Below, in pieces: positions 10,206 through 22,100 of a stretch of 34,999 nucleotides of DNA; position 1 is the first letter of the stretch, and each line of letters opens with the position of its first letter. Below the pieces are notes generated by a model that was not told where the DNA came from, did no database searches, and saw only the letters and a program-made list of their open reading frames with translations. Source of the stretch: Smittium culicis (taxonomy: Eukaryota > Kickxellomycota > Harpellomycetes > Harpellales > Legeriomycetaceae). The stretch is from positions 1 to 34,999 of the forward strand of contig LSSN01006031.1 of NCBI GenBank assembly GCA_001970855.1. Direction: 5' to 3'. A program made the translations under genes and the position numbers.

Positions 10206-12699
10206 CCTAGCTTTATTACAAAGAGCTTTAATATTGTTGCAAGTTATCATGGTAAAACCTATCTTTGTGAATTTTAATGATTCTTCAAATTTATTATTAT
10301 ATAGTCACATCTATATTTTTTCTTGTTTTTATTCAAAAAAAAATTATGAACCATTTTATTCTTTTACTTATTTTATCACTACAAGAAAAATATGTATATT
10401 TATTATTATTAACATTATTGGGATAGAGATACTCTGTATAAAAGACACAATTTCCTTCCAAAATGAAGGAATAATGAATTTTATCAATAAAATACAAATA
10501 ATAATTATACCAAAACAGTCAAAATATGGTTTTTATTCCTTATAAAAACAAATAAAAAAGGGCTTTAAATGAGCTCAAGAAAAAATAATAAACCAAAATT
10601 TTAAAGTTCTAGTTGGAGTATTGGGAATACTCCGACATATTTATTAATTATTGATTTTATTTACCTCAGACTCTATTCTTTTTTTATGTGACACATATTT
10701 ATATTAGCAAATTAACCGCCAAAAGATTAAATCTAATCATTTATGACTCTTTTAATTTATTATTTAATTTTAGTTTATAATTTATAAATTTATAAATTTA
10801 TTTTAACGGGAAATCATGATTATTAAAGAATTTTTTAATAAAAAAATGTCATTAAATTGTGTATAAATTTCCATGTATCAATTTAAAACTCTTATTCTCA
10901 ATATAAAATTCTCTATTTCACACGGGCTTTTCTTTTTTAATGTTATTTTTTTCGTTTTTCAATGCTTTTATCTTTCGAATATTCTCGCTATAAATAATTT
11001 AATATTATAATAAAATTTCAATTTCTTTGTGATTTGATTTTATATAAATTTTTTATAAGTGAAAACTAGCACTTTTCTACTTACAAGAATATATTAGAAA
11101 AAAATTCAGATAATGGATTTAATTTTTATTTTTATTTTAAATCAGATGATTATCAAATCTCTTCCACATGTAATTAACTAAATATAATTATAGAAAGCTG
11201 AAGTAGTTATACTGAAAATTATTTGAGAAATATTAATAGAAATTTGTTTCTTTTTAATATCATAAGTTAAATGGGATATTTTTAGTTAATAAAAATCGCA
11301 CCTATAATAAAAAAGTAAAAAAATTGAGTTTTAACTGCATAAAATTTTAAGTGATTATCGCTAGCAAAAAAATGACACTATAAAATTCTAATTTATTGTC
11401 TATTAAATTATATCTGATATAAATCACTAATTGAGGCTATAAAGTCATTTTTTATGGTATCCTGAATCACTATTGTTTATAATTAATGTTTAATCAACCT
11501 TATTATCATGACTGTTGATATTAATCTTTGCATTTGGCGATTTTTAGGTATTATTATGCAAATTAAAACTCTATTAATCTTATTTTTAGTATCATATGGG
11601 GTTTTGAGCTAAAATAAGACCAGATTTTGTTACCATTTGGAATTGATTTAGTTTATTTTTATTAAAGGTCACTTTAATTTATAATATATATTTGCTATCA
11701 ACTTTTTAGGTCTTTACCAAATTAACCTTGAATAAAAAATGAATAAATAAACGACAAGGTAGGGTAAATTAAAATTTATATTATACGCTATATTTTAAGT
11801 GCAATAATAATCTATTCTCGATGCTGCAAAAACTATTAGTTATACAGATAAACTGAATTAATATTAAAATTTAAATAAAATTACATAAAAAAATTATTAT
11901 ATCAAAGTAAAGTAAACTGAATAGATTTAAAAAGATTAAAGAATATTTGAATTACCTTTTAATTATTCGTTAAATTTAATCTTTGATATAATAATTAATC
12001 ATTTAATTAATTTTTGATGAATATTTCATAAATAAACTATGCGAATTTTTTCAATTATTTTTTATAATTTGTCTATTATAAACATATTATTTTAGCTTTT
12101 TAATCATTAATGATTAATAAATTGATTACTAACCCCATGATACTGCTATAATAAAAATTATTTTTTCATTTCAAGAATTTAGAATACATTTTAAATTAAA
12201 AAATCTGAATATCATATATAGTTAAAATCAATGAATTTAGAAAGTTTAAGCATTTGGTAGTTGTTTTTTTTTTGTTTGCATAAGTGATAAACATTAGATC
12301 TGATATAATGTAAATGATGTAAGAGTAACGGTATAAAGTCTGATGGTAATAAATTTACACAGATTTTCCAGAAATCATATATTAATAATTATCTTTCAAT
12401 CAATACATAAAAAATTTATTACGCTATTTAAAATAAATAAAATTAATAAAAAAGAATCAAAATATAATTTTAATAATTTTAATAATATTGATTAATTTTA
12501 TCTTCACTTCAGATAATGACTCAGAGACTAACAGTAAAGTTGGACATAAAAATGATGTAGAATAAGATTATGCTCAAGAATGTCTAGGTAGAGTAATTAT
12601 AAAAAATTTTCACCCATTGAATATTCATAAAATAAGGTTAGATTCCAAAGAATATACAAACTATATATGTCTCAGGATTTAATGAGCTAAAAATAAAAG
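10206..12699. other. AT-rich gene-desert segment
   Basis: No gene is supported. An open stretch after copy B (about 10249-10545) is low-complexity with no family resemblance. Inverted repeats are present: a perfect 15-bp pair at 11893-11907 and 11981-11995, and a 10-bp pair at 11931-11940 and 11975-11984. Such pairs are common by chance in DNA this AT-rich. Confidence 0.55.
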
Positions 12700-12927
12700 A
12701 TATATAATTATTTATTAAAAATAGGTACATCAGTATATATAATTATTTATTAATTACAGGTACATCAGTATATATAATTATTTATTAAAAACAGGTACAT
12801 CAGTATATATAATTATTTATTAAAAACAGGTACATCAGTATATATAATTATTTATTAAAAACAGGTACATCAGTATATATAATTATTTATTAAAAACAGG
12901 TACATCAGTATATATATTTATTTATGT
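12700..12927 (+). repeat. Minisatellite, 35-bp unit, about 6.4 copies
   Basis: The anchor ggtacatcagtatata recurs at 12724, 12759, 12794, 12829, 12864 and 12899, exactly 35 bp apart. The unit is an AT-rich part (tatataattatttattaaaa) followed by acaggtacatcag. The last four full units are essentially identical; the first two carry small differences (aaata and attac before the GG), which suggests recent expansion at the right side. There is no coding meaning. Confidence 0.95.
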
Positions 12928-15900
12928 TCATAAACATACAAAAAGTTGGATAAAATAATTTTTTATAATTTTTAAATTTATATTAGCTATCTCAAAATTT
13001 TTAGAAATCGAAATTATACTGTAAAATATGTTTAATCCTCGAAAATATTCTCTATATCTATGTAAAGATTTAAATTAAATATTTAAACTCAAGTCGACTA
13101 ATAGATATAATCTGTACTATAATGGTTGTTTGAATTAATAGGAACTAACAATATTTCGTTATAATAAGAGTAAGTACTAAAATCAAAGTACTATTTCAAA
13201 ATAAAGCATATAAATTGAGTCAAAATGACTGAGTCAATTATTTTGAGTAAATATAAGAGATAATTCTCTGTGATCGATAAATTGATGATATAATCATTGA
13301 AAAATTATAAAATTTATTGATAAAGTATTAAATTAGAATATTTTTGTGTTAAATTCAATTATAAAATAATATATTTTTGGATAAAAATTTTCTAAACATA
13401 GAAATAATATGTTATGTAAGAAGTGAAAAAATATTTGAATTTTGATTTTTCTCATTATTTTTTAAAAAATTATAGAAAATTACTAATACGCTATTTCAAA
13501 TATTAAAGTTTTTTTCTAAATAGATATCACATTTGAATATATTTAGTATTAATTTATTAATAGCTATTAACTTTTTAATAATCAAAAATCGATTTAATTT
13601 CATTATTCGAAATTAATATTTATTTATTAAATTATGTATGCTCCAGAAAAAATTAATAAAAATGTTTTTATAAATAAGCTTTTAATATGTAAATTAAGAA
13701 TTTAAGAAATTTTCTTATTCTTTTTTATAAAGCAAATTTATATAAATATCTAAAATATTAAAAAATATTAGAAAACGATAATTATACTATTAATAGTATA
13801 TATGAAAAATTATATTTCTACGTTTCAATATCTAAAATAAAAACAATTAGATATACAAAAGAATTCATGATTGTAAGAAGTAAATTAAAAGATTAAAAAA
13901 ACCTCGAAAAAAAAATTCCATAATAAATTCTTTCAAAAAATTAATTATTATAGCCACGATTTAATACTAGAGCAAATTATAATAGGTAAAGAAACTCCAG
14001 TATAAAAAATTTTGCTCGTAATTAACCCAAAAATATAATTAATTGTTTAATATGAGTAAATGATTCTATTCCAATTACATTTATACAAAGAACCTCAATT
14101 TATATACGCTATTTATCTATAAAAAATATTTTGTGTTACAAAAATCAAAAAATCGCTGCCACGTTATAAATAAATAAGTCACTAATTAAAAATTTTAATA
14201 TCAACATTCAATATATTTATCAAGCCAATATTTCGATAGCTATTGAATTTATTAACCAATAAAAAACATTTCTGAATATAAGAATTTATTAATTTTTTAG
14301 TATTCAAAGTGTCTAAGAATTTTTTATTAGTATATTTTAATAATTTCTAAAGGCATTTAGTTTTTTTTTATTGAAAATTTCTCGTTAATCTCGATTTCTT
14401 TTGAATCAAGCTGAATAAATAGGTATTATAACTACCAATATCATAAGTTTAATTTTTATAATCAATTATTAAATACCAAATAGTAAACTGATAAAAACAA
14501 ATTTAGAAATTTTTATACAAATAATAACTCTTTTAAACTTACATTTATTGATTTAATATTATTTAATTATTATATTTTTTGAACATATAAATGAAATAGT
14601 ATCCTTATTACTTGAAAATTAAATGTTATTATAGTATATTAGGACTTATATATTCTTAATCCTATCAATTAACATCAAAAAATTTTGAAATTCCACACAT
14701 AAAAATTTTTAAAATTATGTTTTCGACCTTATAAATATTTATTTATAAATTTTGTTAATGGTTCCAATTATTTATATTTATTGAAATTAAAATCATTTAT
14801 TTGATGAATTTTATATAATTATTAAAGATCTTTAACCTTTTAAAATATCTAAAGATTACTAAAGGGATTTATAACATTAAAAAAAATAACAATAATTTTC
14901 GACATTAAAGTATGCCTATATCTACTATAGTAATTTATTTTTTTATTCCTGCTATACTAATTAGTTTCTTTTATACATTGAAATATACTTTGATGTATGA
15001 ATGATAAATTTATAAAAAAAAGAAATAATAAAAAATCAACTTAAATAGGAACTTGATAAATAATTTCAAATGATAGTTTTTTTAGATTTTAGTTAACAGT
15101 GCTTGATAGATGAGTTTTAGATTTTTATAACAATACTTATATTTTTGTAAAATACATTTTTACGATTTTCTTTTAAAAGTGTAATAGGATTTTAAAACAA
15201 CAAAAACAGCATAAATAAATATTAAATTTTTATTTAATAATAATATATTTACAAATATTTAGTTCGAAATTAGACTTTTCAAAAATTTATTGCAAAGAAG
15301 TGCTTGATCTCATTTATAGCTATAATACTAAATTCACAGAAAAAAATAAAAGTAGTTATCAAATTTTAATTTTCTGATACAAAAAAAATTTAAACGAAAT
15401 GTATGTATTTTTTAATTAAAAAGTATAAACTCAAATATCACATTTGGTATGGATCCTTACTTTTTGTGTTTTATAATTCTATTTATTTTTTATTCAAAAT
15501 AGTTTAAAAAGCCGTTTCTCATGGTTTTATTTAGAATGTCAGTTTAATTAAAGGTACGATATTATTGAATATTTAATGCCTAATTTTTAATACTACGTAT
15601 AATATTTATAAATAGCAATTTATAATATAAGAATATCTTAATTTCGAAAAAAAGATCAATTTTAAAGCGAAAATAATATTTTTAGTCATTTCATTTTAGT
15701 TTAGAGGCTTTAATAATTAGATACATGATAGATGTGTACATTTTTATCAGAATTTTTTATAAAATATATTAAAAGTGTACATTTTATGCTAAAAATGCTT
15801 AAAATAATAACAAACAAAACTAAAATACGAAAATACCTAATAAATCAGGATAAAACAAATAAACAGAAAAAAATTTACAAAAAATTTCTCATTTTCAATG

Positions 15901-16355
15901 TAGTTACCCATATTGAGGTTTTTTTTATTAAAAAATGCATTTGCATACATTAGTTTTTTGATTCAATTTATGGAAACATTGAATTTTAAATAGATAAATC
16001 CTAAATCTTAAATTATAAATAAACAATATTTAAATGCAAAAATAAATTATTACAGATCAAGTTATTTGATTCTAAAATTGAAGATACTTTAGATATTACA
16101 AGCATATGCTAAAAATAATTTGTATGGCGATTTATTACATTAAGGAATTAAGAATTTCTTATCTAGCAAGTTAATATGATTAATTTAATTTCAGTATACC
16201 TTTTATTAATAAGAGCTCATTCTTTACTCGCACGAAAAAAAAACATAAAGCGTTTATATGTATTCGTTGATATTTTTTTTTAGTCTGGGAAATGGGTTTT
16301 TATACTGAGATTTAATTAATATATAATTGCAAAAAAATTATAATTTATTAGATTA
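12928..16355. other. AT-rich gene-desert segment
   Basis: About 3.4 kb of extremely AT-rich sequence without a credible frame, RNA gene or repeat. Small frames, for example about 15732-15953, are Lys/Ile/Phe-rich and lack any domain signature. This stretch and those around it form the longest gene-free part of the window. Confidence 0.6.
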
Positions 16356-16359
16356 TTAA

Positions 16360-16549
16360 CCCTTTCCTGCGCGTTAAACTGTTTTTGATCTATAAAAATA
16401 TAGCCAACAGCGTCCAATTAATATAATTTAATTCCGAGGCCGTAAGAATATTTGGTTTATTTTATTTTAACAAAAAATAATAAATTTGCTTATAATTCAT
16501 AAATAAATCAATAAATTCTATTTTTTTAAGAGTGTTTGATGGGAAAGTG
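16360..16549 (+). mobile_element. 190-bp TTAA-flanked MITE, copy C
   Basis: TTAA duplications are intact on both sides (16356-16359 and 16550-16553). The left end is CCCTTTCCTGCGCG and the right end is gatgggaaagtg. The interior carries tatagccaacagcgt and ttccgaggccgtaagaat, which align with the reverse complement of copy A. It has no open frame. With copies A and B it fixes the family length at 189-190 bp. Confidence 0.8.
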
Positions 16550-16553
16550 TTAA

Positions 16554-17095
16554 AAAAAAAACAAATAGTAATCAATATTTTTCAAAGGTATTCTTGATGA
16601 ATTATTAAAAAAGATAAAATAAAATTAGAACGTTTTAAGATTTAAACATATCTAAGCGTAAACTTGTATTTAGTTACCATTGTTAGAAATACATATTTTT
16701 ATTCACTTTATAAACTATATACTTATCAAATATTTTTTTCTATAAAATATTGCTAGTGTATATCTTTTTTATAAGTAGAAAAACAAAGAGAAACGAGATT
16801 ATATAATATATATGCATTGAAAATGAAAAATAGATAATTTTAATAACTGGTGAGTTCCAAAGATAAAAGAATAACATTACTTTCTTTTTTTAATTCAAAG
16901 AGTTGAGGTTGTAATATTTTTTCTTTCACTATATAAGGTAATTTACGTATATTAAACTTATTTATTTCAAAATTTCAAAAATTTGAAACTGTGAAATATA
17001 AAACGTATAAATAGAATCAAAAATAAGAATACATTAATTCATAATTAAAAGCATTATTTTATTTGAGGTTTAAGAAATAAGTAATAAATCGCAAA
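16554..17095. other. Upstream region of the secreted orphan gene
   Basis: This is AT-rich sequence with no recognisable regulatory motif. The start codon of the next gene has a purine at -3 (context gcaaaATGa). Confidence 0.4.
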
Positions 17096-17785
17096 ATGAA
17101 AAGTATCACGATGATGATTTTATGTATAATCGTATTTATGCTGAATATTTGTAAATTCAGTTTATCTGATGATGTTGCAAACCAGGTAAGCGGGACAGAC
17201 AGGATTTATGGCGGATCGTTTGGTAAAGAAGCAGAGCTTCTTTTTCAGAAAATTAGCATTTTTAGCAGTCCAATCCATAAATCGTATGTTGATAAAATGC
17301 TACTTTCCATAAAAAATAATCATAAATCGTGCATGTTGGCTTTGAAAGAATGTGGTGCATTGAATGTATCAGAAAAAAACAGATCAAAAATTTGGTGCAA
17401 CTTTCAGTACTTAACTGACAATCTAAAGTTATTCCTTGATCAGCAGAGTAATCTGACTTGTAATTTAAACGATGAGACCGAAATTTTATCATCATTTCTA
17501 AATTTAGTATATAATAGAATAAGATATTTCAAAGATCTAGACAATTATCAGCGCAACAAAATAAAAAATAGTTTATGTATTTCGCTATCTGAATATGGAT
17601 ATGAGGCTGTAGAAGATATCCAGAAAAAAATACTTAAAAAGCTGTCAGAATATAGGATATTTTATGATGAATGTGTAGTTATCAACAAAAATTATTATAT
17701 AAATATGATAAACGGATTAAATTACGAAGAAATTGATGGGGTATACAGCCAGCTAAAAAGAAGGTTATATAACATTTATTTATAA
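17096..17785 (+). CDS. Putative secreted cysteine-containing protein, unknown function
   Basis: A single uninterrupted ATG-initiated frame of 229 residues, not recognised as any known family. Residues 1-24 look like a signal peptide: MKS, then a hydrophobic core ITMMILCIIVFML, then a polar stretch, with likely cleavage near FSLS/DDV. The mature part has six cysteines (79, 86, 101, 122, 161, 193), enough for three disulfides, and three N-glycosylation sequons (N90, N95, N119). It has no transmembrane segment after the leader and no GPI-like hydrophobic tail. Its balanced composition, clearly less AT-rich than its surroundings, supports a real gene. It stands alone between an 8-kb desert and the BEACH gene. 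A secreted effector or surface-associated protein is possible, but only secretion is supported by sequence. Confidence 0.7.
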   Translation: MKSITMMILCIIVFMLNICKFSLSDDVANQVSGTDRIYGGSFGKEAELLFQKISIFSSPIHKSYVDKMLLSIKNNHKSCMLALKECGALNVSEKNRSKIWCNFQYLTDNLKLFLDQQSNLTCNLNDETEILSSFLNLVYNRIRYFKDLDNYQRNKIKNSLCISLSEYGYEAVEDIQKKILKKLSEYRIFYDECVVINKNYYINMINGLNYEEIDGVYSQLKRRLYNIYL

Positions 17786-18293
17786 TCAAACGAATTCTAA
17801 GATTTTTTCTATGAAATTTTTTTAATTTATATTTTTGACAATAATTTACTATTTTTGGTTCAGGTAATTGGATTTTTTTTAAATAAAAAATATAGATTAT
17901 AATCCTTTGTTTAAAAAAATTAGAATTTATTTAGGTAATAGAGTAATTATAGACCTTTTGTGAGTGTAAAATTTAATTTTTTTTTGGTAAAAAGGTTTAA
18001 TTTAGTTGTATCGCTCAAACTTATTTTTTTTAATTTTATTTTAATAGTAGTTGTGTTAAAATTGAGGGTTTTACAGATTCTATATACTGGTTTGGATTTT
18101 ATTTTGTATATAAATCAGTTATTGAAAAATCAACAATTTTATATACATTTAATGACATATATTCTAATATGATATATTCTAATGTGATATATTCTAACAA
18201 CTTTTTTAATCAAATAGGGGTGATTATTTATATGATTATGAAAGCTATTAAAAGATATATCAATTAAAAGCTAAGCTAAAAAAAAAACCAAGT
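17786..18293. other. AT-rich spacer with a short 16-bp tandem motif
   Basis: T-tract-rich sequence downstream of the orphan gene. Around 18160-18200 the word atatattctaa occurs three times, about 16 bp apart. The frame at 17960-18172 is a hydrophobic low-complexity string without an ATG start and is not supported. Confidence 0.45.
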
Positions 18294-18690
18294 ATGTACA
18301 GGCGTAATTCTCTTTATAATGCGCTGATGCGTTGGAAGAGTAGAACCGTTGCAAAGGTATTGGGATTATATTTATGACTGGAACGATATCCCTTGGCATT
18401 GCTTATAGGACATTTGAACATTAAGGCTAACATTTTTCGTGAGAAATAGCAACTCTAAACTGAGGCTTTTTTGAAACCTTGGAGTAGATAGCTTGAGTCT
18501 GTGATTATTAGAATTGATGCGTAATTGCTAGCGCATAATAGTTGAATTAAACGACAAGGCTTTTATTGAATTAGTTGCTAATTGGATCGAGGTCAGCCTA
18601 TATTTTTTGTGAGTTAGATTTACAGATAAGAATTATAGCAGACTGTTCTACTTTACTTGATGCAAGTTAGTTGATCTTATGTCTACGTAA
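18294..18690 (+). pseudogene. Possible fossil of the 3' end of a non-LTR retrotransposon ORF
   Basis: This less AT-rich stretch translates, with stops and one frame change, into protein-like strings. Frame 1 from 18294 gives ...LLIGHLNIKANIFREK, resembling the L(L/I)TGHxxLxxxLxR segment near the end of LINE reverse-transcriptase proteins. The next frame gives NSKLRLF*NLGVDSLSL*LLEL, where a CxxC...DSxxHWLxxC zinc-knuckle tail would fall, with TGA codons where Trp is expected. The cysteines themselves are replaced. This is pattern resemblance by eye, not an alignment, and a chance match or an untranslated RNA remain possible. Confidence 0.25.
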
Positions 18691-19172
18691 GTGAGTGGAG
18701 CTATTGTCCGTGTAAGTGGGTGGTTCTTGTATTGATTGCCCAGACTTATTGAACGTTGAAATGAAAAAGCAAGATTATAATACGTTGAGTTGGTAATATT
18801 AATTGTAGAATATAATTCCTAGTAGGCAAATAGAAATAAATGTAAGTGGGAGCATTCATCTATTGGCTGGCTGTATGCGCTAAGGGTGTATAGGCGAAGA
18901 TTTGAGGGGTATTCGGATAGCTGATAGGCTATATTGGATGTGAGGCTAGCAATGTGTACATTTTGGTAATTTTGCGTTAGAAAGAGGATAGAAAAATAGT
19001 AATACGTTCAGTTAATTGTTTACTCATTTATTAATACTGCCTGAGTTTGAAATTTCTTCCAGCTTGTATCTTTTTATGTTCTTTGAGTAGATTTTTAGGT
19101 TGTATAAAAACTTTCATATTCGCTAAAAAACACATCAACTGTATTTTATCATATACTATCATTCTATTGACC
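18691..19172. other. Less AT-rich spacer before the BEACH gene
   Basis: The relatively G-rich character continues to about 18960. The motif gtaagtg(a/g)g occurs three times (near 18688, 18711 and 18841). No intact frame is present. It could be the remainder of the decayed element or upstream transcribed sequence of the BEACH gene. Confidence 0.35.
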
Positions 19173-22100
19173 ATGAAAAATATAGCTTTCCCTTCAGAAA
19201 ATAACTCTTCAAATAATAATTCTTCACAAAATGCAATAAAACCCAACATTAAAGTAAATTCTCTTTTTTATATTTAGTTTAATACACTTATATTTGAAAT
19301 TTCCTAGTCGCTGATACACCATTTTGTCTACCCCCGTTATTGTATTTAAAAAAAATTCTTCCTATATTTCAAAAGAAAAATAGATTGAATATAACATTAG
19401 ACGATTCCGGCTTAGATTTAGGTGCTAAAATTTCTAATTTTAACCTACTTGAAGCAAAGTCTATCTCAAGCAAAACTTTAAATACCACTACCGCTACCAG
19501 TCGAATGAGTTTTTTAGATAATAGCAAAAGCCTGTCTATAAATAATATAAACGACAACTTAAGTAAAGACTTACTTAATTCTGACAAAGAAAATTCTAAT
19601 TTACTACAGGAAACTATCAATGTTTCTGAATTTCTTAAAAACGCTCAAATCAACAATCACGACAAATTTTTACCAATCGATTTCGTTGAAATTGAACAAA
19701 TTCTTAGCCAACTATTAGAAAAAATAATTTCAATTTATCCCGGTTTTGATTCTCCTTTAGATAAGGTTTCCAACGCACTTTCAATATTCCCAATACCTGC
19801 CTCATCTTACATAGAAATAGCTTCCAATGATCCTTCCTTCCAGTCCAACTTGAAACGGATAATTATTTCTACTCTATCAATATTGGACTTATTCATTACA
19901 AACCCCAAATTTAGCAATCAAGATCAATCTACATACAGCCACGAAAAAATATTAGATATTTGTTATGGTTTTTTAAATGGACCTTGGTTTAGTACAGAAG
20001 AATTTTCTGAAGACGACTTCCCCCTACCCCTTTTTATTGAAAAAGTTTGTTTTCTTTTAAACGCGTGTTTATGCTCTAACAACCCTAAAATCTTGAATTC
20101 TGCTTGGAAAATTTTAACCCTTCTCGACTTTAAATTTAACTACCTATCTTTTATCAATTCGGACCTTTCTAACTTGATCGAAGCTTCAGTTCTTAACCTC
20201 TGGTCTCTAGAACTAGATTTAAAATATAATCCAGACAGTCGATTTGAACTCATTTTTAAAACTGTTTCTGAATGGATTTTTATAGAGCCGAAGTACCAAA
20301 ATTCCCCGCTCTCTAAAAACTGCCACAATAGACTCATTAAAGGCGTGGAATCACTATTAATTTCAACTTTTTTAAAAAAATTCAATGAAAACAAAATTGA
20401 TGACTTCGGCAATACTGAGACTTTTATTATCACCCAATTTTCAAAGCTATTAGCTTCAATCTCCAATAATTATGTCTATAATTCTTCTCGTGTTCCTATC
20501 GAGTTTGTATCCTGTAAAGCCATTTGGGAGCTTATTACAACCGAGAACTTCTACAGTTTTCTATACAAAATTGAAAATATTCAAATGGTTTCTGAGATAT
20601 TTTTCTCGCTGTCTAAATTTTCGTCGCTCTTGAGCGGCTCAACAATAAATAACCCTAATATTGATACCTTCTGTACTTCTATTTTTTCTGGAACACTGTC
20701 ATTTCTCAAATTCATATCTGGGAGTTTGTCTGTTAGTGCCGACAAAGATAGCCTATCAAACCTGGAATTCAATTTCTCTTTAACTTCTGCTTTATTGCAC
20801 TCTTTAAAAAAGTGGCAGGATTTAAATCCCAAACAATTTTACACTCTTTCAACAAAGCAAAACTTAATCGATGTTTTATTTTCGATTTTTAGTTTGGTTA
20901 CTTGTGTTAGCACTATAAATCAAATCAACGATACTTTTCCTGATAAGTGTTCTAACTCATTTCTTTCTTTAATGTCCTCTCATGAAGCTCTCTGTTTAAA
21001 TCTTGCAACCCTTATAAATAATATGGTCAAATCAGAGAACTACTATATTGAACAAAACTTTCAATACTATAAAAGCCCCAGCTCAAGAAGGAACTCTAGC
21101 ATACTCCTAAACTTTAACTCTCTTTCTCATTATTTTTCCAAATTTGAGTTTAAGAAAGTAAACTATTTTTATACCCTAGAATGCGTAATTTCACATTTCA
21201 AACCGACTAGTACTATAAAATACGATATTTTCAATGAGATTGTCAATCTGTTAACAAGTATAATTTTAAATTTAAATCTATTACATTTCAACTCAACTTA
21301 TTCATCGAAATGCCAAACGCCTAACTCTAATACCAACTCAACTGCACCAAATGTCCCAAATTATAAGAATGTTGAAGGTGCAGTTTTGGACTTCTTTATA
21401 ATGTTAAAGCTTTCAATCAATATAATAACGCCAACTGATGATCAAAAAATTACTAAAATAGCCATAATATCTCAAATACTAAGCAACTTTTCTATAATCT
21501 CAAACATTCACTCTCTTATACTCAAATGTTCGAACTCACAAACTCATAATTCCTTGCTAAGCTCATTAATTATCCCTGAATATAGCCAAATGATTATTTG
21601 TCTTTTAAATTCGCATAAATCTATTCTAGATTTAATAATTGATAATGAACAGCAGTTTATTTTCAACGATATAAATTTATTCAACACTGTACTAAAAGAA
21701 AGGTCATTGTCAAATAACACTTATATCTATTATCCGCAAATTTTTGATAAAAGCTTAAATTATATATCACCTAACGAGACCTTATTTTTCGATAAGCTGC
21801 TAGTGATGTCATTTACCGGATTTTTCCCCTTAGCTTTATCATCATCTGCAAAACTTTGTATCCTAGATTCAACTGTTTATTCAAAACTATCTTTATTAGG
21901 TTTTGATTCAAAATTTTTGGATTGCTATAAAATGCTTATAACTTTTTTATCTTCAAACCCTAAACAAATGCTGATAGGTAGCAATTTTGAAATATTTAGT
22001 TCAATTATTGAATTTTGCTTTCAAAAAAAATATAGAAAGAGGAACCCAATGTTGGAGCCTCTAAAACCAATTTTAACAAACAAAATCCAAACATTTATGT

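Noticed and set aside
10234..10545. 103-codon open frame just after MITE copy B
   Set aside because: It starts at TTG, its composition is Ile/Phe/Lys-rich low complexity, and no motif or neighbour supports coding.
11893..11995. Perfect 15-bp inverted repeat as a possible terminator or cruciform
   Set aside because: Both arms are made almost wholly of A and T, and such pairs are expected by chance in several kilobases of this composition.
15732..15953. 73-codon open frame
   Set aside because: Lys/Ile/Phe-rich string typical of chance frames in AT-rich DNA; no domain or signal features.
17960..18172. 70-codon hydrophobic frame after the orphan gene
   Set aside because: It does not begin with ATG and is a low-complexity Leu/Ile/Phe stretch.
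19047..19172. In-frame extension upstream of the proposed BEACH exon 1 with an earlier ATG
   Set aside because: It would add a hydrophobic leader unlike this cytosolic family. The ATG at 19173 has a simpler, polar N terminus, though the earlier start cannot be excluded without transcripts.
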